64,000 bases of DNA, from the NCBI GenBank assembly GCA_029204225.1, contig CM055103.1, positions 23,554,663-23,618,662 of the forward strand, read 5' to 3'. Below, piece after piece: positions 57,944 through 64,000 of this stretch; the first letter of the stretch is position 1; the number at the start of each line of letters is the position of its first letter. A model generated the notes under the pieces. The model saw only the letters and a list, made by a program, of their open reading frames with translations, did not search any database and was not told the origin of the DNA. Position numbers and translations under genes: made by a program. This stretch comes from Diphasiastrum complanatum (lineage: Eukaryota; Streptophyta; Lycopodiopsida; Lycopodiales; Lycopodiaceae).

Positions 57944-58370
57944 AGAGTTATATGAAGATGGAATTCTTAAGCAAGTACTATACCAAATACTAATACTACA
58001 ATCCATATCTGAGAATTCCAACATGCATACCAATCCTAAAGCAAAATAGAACCATTCTACTAATTTTTTTCAATTTAGTCACTAAACATTGCTTCTTAGG
58101 TTCATGCATAGAAGAATAAAAAATAAACACATATCAGACCCACAAAATCTTTGCATGAACCATCCATATCCTTTCATGCAAACACAGTTTGTGAACATGT
58201 AATTGATCAAAAACACAAGGCAACAAAGTCAGCTCTATTTATACATGCTAGAAATTGCTAGCAAACACTCCACCCACCAATAGGCATAAGAGCAATTCTC
58301 CGAGCCCCAAATATGTTCCATCTCCGAGTTCAACTCCATGCAATAAACACATGCATTCCATACCACAAAT
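57944..58370. other. No gene recognised
   Basis: AT-rich intergenic DNA with no motif that can be supported. Confidence 0.45.
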
Positions 58371-58588
58371 GCTCACCCATTAGGGCGACTTTGCATAGCT
58401 AAATCAGCTCAAGGCCTACACCATTGTTCACAATCCTCCAAAAAGGAGCACTAACACGTAGAAGTAGGTGACCTAAGCTCACCCATTAGAATGACTTTGC
58501 ATAGCTAAATCAGATCAAGAGTCAAGACCTACATCATTGTTCACAATCCTCCAAAAAGGATCACTAACACTTAAAGTAGGTGACCTAA
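58371..58588. repeat. Tandem duplication of 106 and 112 bp
   Basis: GCTCACCCATTAG units begin at 58371 and 58477. Both contain CTTTGCATAGCTAAATCAG, TTGTTCACAATCCTCCAAAA and AGTAGGTGACCTAAGCTC. They differ by substitutions and a short insertion. Confidence 0.92.
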
Positions 58589-59020
58589 GCTCTCGCTCTT
58601 GCGAGCCAAGACAGTAACCCAAACTAAGGGCCAATCCAGTTATTTCAATTTGGGCTGTGACATTGCATTAATTTGATTCCATGACGTCATGCTTGCTAAA
58701 GATCAACCGGCCACATTTTGTTGGATATTTCATTATGTATGATGATAAACAAAACCAAATATAGAATAGTGTTTGATACCAAAAGGTATGAAACGTTCAA
58801 TTCTGTACATACAGAACGCATAACAAAACTTATTCCGTAAGCACAAAACAAATTCAAAATAATAAATTCTTCTTTCTGCTGCTGATTATTTCAAAGAAAA
58901 GCCTTCCAAAAACATATTTTAGGCGCAAAAGAAACCACAAATTTGTAGAAGGGCAAAATTTACTAAAATATATTGGCTGGAAAGAAAATAAATTGTGGTA
59001 GCTAATTACCTTAGAAACCC
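58589..59020. other. No gene recognised
   Basis: AT-rich intergenic DNA. Nothing can be supported beyond the palindrome that follows. Confidence 0.45.
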
Positions 59021-59083
59021 GTTCCGACCCTTTTGGGTCGGTACGTAACGTACAGTACGTTCCGGAACGTACTGGGTCGGAAC
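59021..59083. repeat. Nested palindrome cluster
   Basis: Outer inverted arms are GTTCCGACCC (59021-59030) and GGGTCGGAAC (59074-59083). Inside, CCGACCC-TTTT-GGGTCGG forms a hairpin with a four-base loop (59024-59041), and a 22-bp perfect palindrome centred on CCGG covers 59053-59074. An A/T-rich run follows. Identity is unknown; it could be a transposon end or a protein-binding site. Confidence 0.85.
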
Positions 59084-59144
59084 ATTTTTTTTTTAATTAA
59101 AAAAAAACAGGTCCTGGAATGCTCCAACAATTTCAGTTAATGAG

Positions 59145-59388
59145 ATCCAACTGCAGTGGCCACATTGATTCCAAGCACATCTGTATACTGACATTGATTT
59201 CAAGCACATCTGTGTCCTGACATTGAGTATTCATAGCTTTGTGAATCATAAACGATTCAACATCTGCATGACATTATTTCACATGAACAAAAACCTACCT
59301 CCTCCTGCAATGCGTCCAGATTTGTAGGAACAAATTCTCATTCTTGATACAGATGCGCTTGGAATCAACGTGGCCACTGCAGTTGGAT
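59145..59388 (-). repeat. Foldback: 42-bp inverted repeat with ~160-bp loop
   Basis: Arms 59145-59186 and 59347-59388 are inverted copies with 40 of 42 positions matching. Both mismatches would be G-U wobbles in a minus-strand transcript and A-C mismatches in a plus-strand one. The loop contains a 29-bp tandem duplication (59162-59219, overlapping arm 1). This could be a miniature foldback element or a hairpin RNA precursor. Confidence 0.85.
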
Positions 59389-59699
59389 ATGATCCAAAAG
59401 CACATCTGTCTATCCAGCGTAGATGACTCCAGCGATCTCCAGCGTATTTTTTTATTGGTTGAAGTCAATATTGCTGTTTTTTTCTTGTTAGAAAAACACC
59501 CACTCTCAAGCCAGATCATCCTAGAATTCCTTCGAGCCAGCTAGCTTTTTGCCCATCACTCCACTTTGTCAGAGCTGAGCGCGGAATGGCAGGAACATCG
59601 ATGTTACGTGATATTACAGTATCGAGATTTCTTCCTTTATAAAAAAGTACGTTTTTTTTTCTCTAAATTGGTTCCATTACAAACAGAATTTTCATTCTT

Positions 59700-60043
59700 G
59701 CACTACTAGAAAAAACAGGGGTGGGGAGGGCGGATTCAATACTGCTACAAAAAAATTCAAGACAGGTGGAAGGCAAATTTAGGGTTGAGAGAGCAAGGGA
59801 GGATTAGGCATAATTCAACATTACTGAAAAGCATTGGGACATTGAAGGGGGTTTAGAATATTCTTTTTGTTTTCTTTTTTCTTTTTCCTTTTTAATTGGG
59901 GGGGGGGCAGGGCTGATTCAGCACTAATAAAAAAGCATTTCAGAGGGGTGGAAGGCAAGTTTAGGGTGGCGAGAAATGGTTTGGGTTGATTCAACATCAT
60001 TGAAAAGCATTAAGATAGATAGAAGAGGAGTTTAGGGTTGAGA

Positions 60044-60050
<7 letters not shown>
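59700..60050. repeat. Diverged tandem repeats
   Basis: About four imperfect units, each with GATTCA(A/G)CA or ATTCAACAT text, AAAAGCATT, GTGGAAGGCAA or a variant, and GTTTAGGGTTGAGAG. They end at the (GA)n tract. They are noncoding. Confidence 0.75.

Positions 60051-60103
<53 letters not shown>
60040..60103. repeat. (GA)n microsatellite
   Basis: A GA run of about 60 bp with one GGG interruption near its start. Confidence 0.95.
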
Positions 60104-60105
<2 letters not shown>

Positions 60106-61074
60106 CCTAAAAATTTCTTGCCATTAAAAATAGTATTGTTACAACATTTTTTCTCCTCTCAACTTGGCAGTAAAGGACGTCCACTACTTTTGCAGCATCA
60201 CAATGTGTTTCTTGACACAAAGTTAACCTTATATTGATGCCCATTTGATGAGACATTCCAAAGGAATTACTGAAAAGAAGAAGTGCATAACAGCAGTCTA
60301 TACTAATCCATTTTGTAAACTTTGGTCCATTTTTAAGGACTTGTTACCAATCATGAATATGAATTACATCGCAACAAGATAATAAAATATTTTCAAGAGT
60401 TCCAAAACAAAATCACCATTTCCAATACATACTAAGCACACCTAAGAAGTTGTAGAATGTATCAGTATTAACGGTCTTCATTCCAACTGAGAGTAACAAG
60501 TTCAGCACATAAATCACTGAGTGAATGATGCAATACATAACGATCAAAGTAGCTCATCATATAATACTAAAAGCAAGATACATTCTCACCTTCATCAAAT
60601 TTGAAAAAAAATGTTTACGAAAAACAAAACCTGTCTCCTTGCGAAAAGCCCTATCTACTGGAGAAAGATGGGGTTTATCAAATGAAAATGTATAAGCCCA
60701 AAAGAGGATGGGCAGGTCTGGAGATGAAAATTGAGGAAGATGCTGGACGCAGGTGCACCAACAAGAGAAATCAATCAATTGTTTTCTCTATTGAAAGCAG
60801 GGCTTTGTCTGTACAATGAATCAAACTGCCGTATGCAATTTTATGCCATAGATAAAAATACTAAATCTGTAGTGTTCCTATTTGATTCGGATTGCATGCA
60901 AGGAATTTCATGAGACAAGAATTGACGCTTCCTTCTACTACGCTGTCTGTGCCAACACCGGACCACAAACAAACAACCCACAAATCAGATAAATCAATTG
61001 GGCTGCCTGTGTAACCACCCTACCACAAATGAACAAGTTACAATTCACAAAAGTCAGTGCAGCTTTTATTTTGC
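60104..61074. other. Intergenic DNA beyond the SEC23 3' end
   Basis: No gene recognised. Small plus-strand ORFs near 60600-60910 have no motif. The right part may be SEC23 3' UTR if a later polyadenylation site is used. Confidence 0.5.
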
Positions 61075-61080
61075 ACAAAA
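61075..61080 (-). terminator. Candidate polyadenylation signal of SEC23
   Basis: AATAAA on the minus strand, about 205 bp after the SEC23 stop codon. Plant poly(A) signals are loose, so other sites may be used. Confidence 0.4.
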
Positions 61081-61284
61081 ACACAGCACTCACAAAACTG
61101 GCTTACTATTTCATTACCTTCAAAACTTACATAATATGTACACCCCCCCATAACACTTCTGACCTATAACTTGGGTAGTATCTGAGACAAGGCCAGAAAA
61201 AGAGATTCCAAGAAGAACATTATTCCACAATAATAAGAATGTACAGCATCGTCTTTATATGCAACATACCCACAAAACTGTGAA

Positions 61285-62961
61285 TTATGACTGTACTGCT
61301 AGTCTTTGCAAGTGCTCCACAAATACTTGTAAACTGACATCATCCGTAAATATAACCTCAGAGTTCCCATACGGATTGCTGTTGTGTGTAACTGATGGAT
61401 TTAACTTGGCCAGCAGAAACCTTGCTTGGCTTCCATGTTGGTCGCACTCAATGAACTTTGGAACAGGAACACGATCAGAAATCAGAGCTTCTGCATCTCC
61501 AATAGGAGCTTCTAAAAGCTTATTGAAATTTTCATAGTTGGGATCATTATGATATCCGAGCTTTCTCCACTGAGCTATTGTTGAGCCGTAGTGCACTACG
61601 ACATAGAAGTAAGAGTCAAATAGAAGTATACGATCTGGTGCGATGGAGCTCACATCCAAGAGGACAGGTACAGGAGGACCCTCGAATGAATAAGAGAAGA
61701 TTGTGGGCTGTATCATAATCAGGGAACCAACAACACCTTCCCTGTTAAGCATTAGCCTAAAATAAGCAGTCTCATCAGGTGTGTTGTTAAATACTTGCAG
61801 AAACTGAGATCGTCGAAGGTGGAACGTGAATTGTGGATATAGTGAGAAATTGGATGAAAGATGAAAGGAGCTGGGATCCTCCTTAACATAATCACCAAAT
61901 TTAGATGCAACTCGAATAAGATTTCTGTCCAACCATCGAATAATATCAAATATCTCTTCAATCTCCGTCCTGTGAACTGCAAGCCTTGCCATAAGGGCTG
62001 CAGCAGCTTCTTGATCAAATCCAGCAGCTATATCTTGTGTTTGTGCACCATCAACCCACCTGCGAGCTGTGGTTGTCACTCTCAATCTAATCTGACCACT
62101 CCCATGCTGGTACTGGGTAATGAACTGGATGAAAAAAGCAACACCTGGAGTAATAGGATTTGAATGCTGATTCACAATCTCAAAAAAAAGAGCCACACAT
62201 GTTTTATTATTCAATGTGCACAACTTCCATGCACTTGTTCCTCCAATTCCTACTTCAGTCTCACTCACTGAAGGGCTCTTTCTTTTCAGTGACGAGCAGG
62301 GACCTATTGCACCAGAGATTTTGATCTCCTTTGTAGTTATAACCTCCAGAGTCGCATTGAAGCACATCTTCAAGTGGCCTTCCTCATCACAAGTAAAAAG
62401 CTTCTGAAGAGATTTTTTGAATATTTCCGAGTCAAAAGTCTCTGCCAAGACCACTAAGCCTCCAGAAGATTCCACTGCTGATTTTGCCTCTGCTAAACCA
62501 ACCTGGTCCAGCGAGCAAGCAAACATATCCAGAGCATGACTATTTGAGACCAAATGGAGAGCCAATTGACTGTAAAATTTGCATGCTTTCTTGAAGTAAG
62601 TTGCGCTATCATTGGCAAGGTCTTGGTGAGTTCGAATACTTTTGCCAAGATCAGTTTCGACAATCATTCCTGGCCCTATTGTTGGTGGCCCAGACACAAA
62701 CAACATAATACGGGATCCCACATTCGAAAGAGAGCCCTCCATCAAACCCACAGCAACAGCTAATGCAGCTCCGGTGGCTCGGCATGGTCGATGACCTAGT
62801 TCCGCAACGAAAGAGTTCGATTGTAAATCCTCTATAGCAGTTGTTAAACTGAACTCGCACTCAGAAAGTGGTAACAGAAACCTGCCCAAGCCCCCCTGTC
62901 GCATAGCTGCTTGAACTACTGGACGAGATTGTTGGGTATGGATGCCTAAAAGCTCTTTAAC
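61285..62961 (-). CDS. SEC23 family COPII coat protein, C-terminal exon (partial gene)
   Basis: One 1677-bp exon encodes about the last 558 residues of SEC23, the inner COPII coat subunit. SEC23 is the GTPase activator of SAR1 on ER-derived vesicles. The trunk (vWA-like) domain is first ([57 protein letters not shown]). The beta-sandwich region follows ([46 protein letters not shown]). The helical domain comes next ([50 protein letters not shown]), and the gelsolin-like tail last ([63 protein letters not shown]). It stops with TAA at 61285. The exon begins after a 3' splice site (CTTTCTCAG) at 62962; the Met upstream of that is intronic. The N-terminal part with the zinc finger is not found in the window. 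It diverges from the common plant SEC23 isoforms but keeps all blocks. Confidence 0.93.
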   Translation of the reverse strand, partial: VKELLGIHTQQSRPVVQAAMRQGGLGRFLLPLSECEFSLTTAIEDLQSNSFVAELGHRPCRATGAALAVAVGLMEGSLSNVGSRIMLFVSGPPTIGPGMIVETDLGKSIRTHQDLANDSATYFKKACKFYSQLALHLVSNSHALDMFACSLDQVGLAEAKSAVESSGGLVVLAETFDSEIFKKSLQKLFTCDEEGHLKMCFNATLEVITTKEIKISGAIGPCSSLKRKSPSVSETEVGIGGTSAWKLCTLNNKTCVALFFEIVNQHSNPITPGVAFFIQFITQYQHGSGQIRLRVTTTARRWVDGAQTQDIAAGFDQEAAAALMARLAVHRTEIEEIFDIIRWLDRNLIRVASKFGDYVKEDPSSFHLSSNFSLYPQFTFHLRRSQFLQVFNNTPDETAYFRLMLNREGVVGSLIMIQPTIFSYSFEGPPVPVLLDVSSIAPDRILLFDSYFYVVVHYGSTIAQWRKLGYHNDPNYENFNKLLEAPIGDAEALISDRVPVPKFIECDQHGSQARFLLAKLNPSVTHNSNPYGNSEVIFTDDVSLQVFVEHLQRLAVQS

Positions 62962-62998
62962 CTGAGAAAGTAGTGGCACACAATTTAAAGAACCCCAA

Positions 62999-63069
<71 letters not shown>

Positions 63070-63071
63070 CG

Positions 63072-63109
<38 letters not shown>

Positions 63110-63900
63110 AATAGCAGGACAAAAAGGAATCCAAAAAGGCCCTCTAGCATGGATCACTTGTCACTTTGTAGTCTTTTGAAAAGGTCTCAATATTCTTCTC
63201 ATCAATTGTTTCAAATTGTGCTTAAAAAATGGTTAAGCAAGAAGCTGGAGATGTCAAACATCTGCAATATGTGATTTAGCTCTTATGCACATGATCTGGT
63301 AATCCTAGTGAACAAAATTACAAAGCCCTCAACAGCATTCTATCGCTCTAAGAAAAAATTGTCACCTTTCAGGTATTTCGGTCAATTTGGATTAAGACCA
63401 AATTAAGGGTTTCTCAATCCAAGATGATGAAAGATGCTTGTTTTCTATTTTACAGTGCTAAAATAAACCTTAATCAGCGACTATGTATTATAAGGATATA
63501 TTTCACTTGAAGCCTCCATTCAAAAGCATGCTTTTAGAAACAACTTAGTGGGAAATCTTTCTATTCCTTGGAGGTGTGTCATAAGATGCATTTGTAAAGA
63601 TGGGACTACATAAGTGAATTGTCGGATTCTTGGTAACTCTGGTTCTTTGCTAGAGATTCAAAGTTTCTGAAAGCAGCAATCCTAAAGCTAGATGGGCTGA
63701 AATTGAAGGTTAAGAAGATGTTCTTGGCTACATCCATGGGAACAATGTAAGCACTTTGGTTGAAAAATATCTTCTTACACTATAAACTGTACCAGGCTTA
63801 CGTAATTTGCTACAAGGAAAGAGCAAAACACATGCAAGAAGAGAGACATCACAAATCTGCAGCCAGATTCACCAACAAGCTTACCTGACTAGTGCATGGA
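62962..63900 (-). other. SEC23 upstream intron (at least part)
   Basis: The intron starts right of the 3' splice site at 62962. It holds (CT)n at 63001-63086 with two CG interruptions, then (CA)n at 63087-63109. On the minus strand a donor-like TCAG/GTAAGC lies near 63887, but the sequence upstream of it does not give a recognisable SEC23 frame. The upstream exon is therefore probably outside the window. Confidence 0.6.
63001..63109. repeat. Compound (CT)n-(CA)n microsatellite
   Basis: About 86 bp of CT with two CTCG interruptions, then about 22 bp of CA. It lies about 40 bp upstream of the SEC23 exon on the minus strand, where it reads as GA before the branch-site and polypyrimidine region. 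Confidence 0.95.
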
Positions 63901-64000
63901 TCCTGGATTGACATAGAGTGATGTTACAAGTGTATTATCTAATTTGTTGTACCGGTCACAAAGTCACTTAACCCCATCTTATAAATGACGTCATCACGTA
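63110..64000. other. No coding exon recognised
   Basis: Probably SEC23 intron. I looked on the minus strand for the missing N-terminal SEC23 blocks (zinc-finger CxxC pairs, trunk start) and did not find them. Confidence 0.5.

Overview
This is nuclear DNA from a land plant with a retrotransposon-rich genome. The evidence is the dominance of plant-type Ty1/Copia and Ty3/Gypsy elements (including a chromodomain gypsy), two plant-type host genes with introns, and long AT-rich intergenic stretches studded with (GA)n microsatellites. I cannot name the species. The host proteins do not read like close relatives of model angiosperms, so a fern, lycophyte or gymnosperm is possible, but that is a guess.

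Layout. 1-5.73 kb: a Copia element (here Copia-1) with an intact 1379-aa polyprotein; its 5' LTR lies left of the window. 5.73-7.33 kb: an internally deleted copy of a second Copia family (Copia-2) with its 3' LTR. 7.4-11.7 kb: a minus-strand Copia gag scrap, anonymous DNA and a long (GA)n tract. 11.71-18.14 kb: a complete Copia element (Copia-3) with two 655-bp LTRs that differ by eye at one base, a GCATC target duplication, a primer-binding site, a polypurine tract and an uninterrupted 1317-aa gag-pol ORF. It sits inside an older dispersed repeat that has a second copy at 20.25-21.4 kb. 18.5-20.2 kb: a CpG-rich minisatellite split around a gypsy integrase scrap. 21.4-23.4 kb: a broken chromovirus. 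23.4-30.4 kb: anonymous AT-rich DNA bounded by LTR pieces in opposite orientation.

31.99-32.71 kb: a host phospholipase A2-like gene whose intron appears to be GC-AG and mostly (CT)n. 33.4-41.3 kb: no protein-coding gene, but tRNA-like SINE pieces, tandem repeats and LTR scraps. 41.3-57.4 kb: a nest of elements. A degenerate gypsy with LTR, gag, protease and RT is interrupted by a complete but dead Copia-2 copy (43528-49636, CTGAA target duplication), by a minus-strand Copia LTR and by another LTR-like block. A second gypsy remnant and LTR follow. 57.4-61.2 kb: tandem duplications, a 22-bp perfect palindrome and a foldback hairpin. 61.29-62.96 kb, minus strand: the large C-terminal exon of a SEC23 COPII coat gene, whose upstream exons lie beyond the window or were not recognised.

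The two host genes are unrelated housekeeping or secretory-pathway genes. Everything else reads as successive transposon insertions. I found no convincing new multi-gene system. The best leads are the probably recent Copia-3, the GC-AG intron built on a microsatellite, the antisense-ORF and CCAAT repeat in Copia-2 LTRs, the foldback hairpin, and the palindrome at 59.05 kb.
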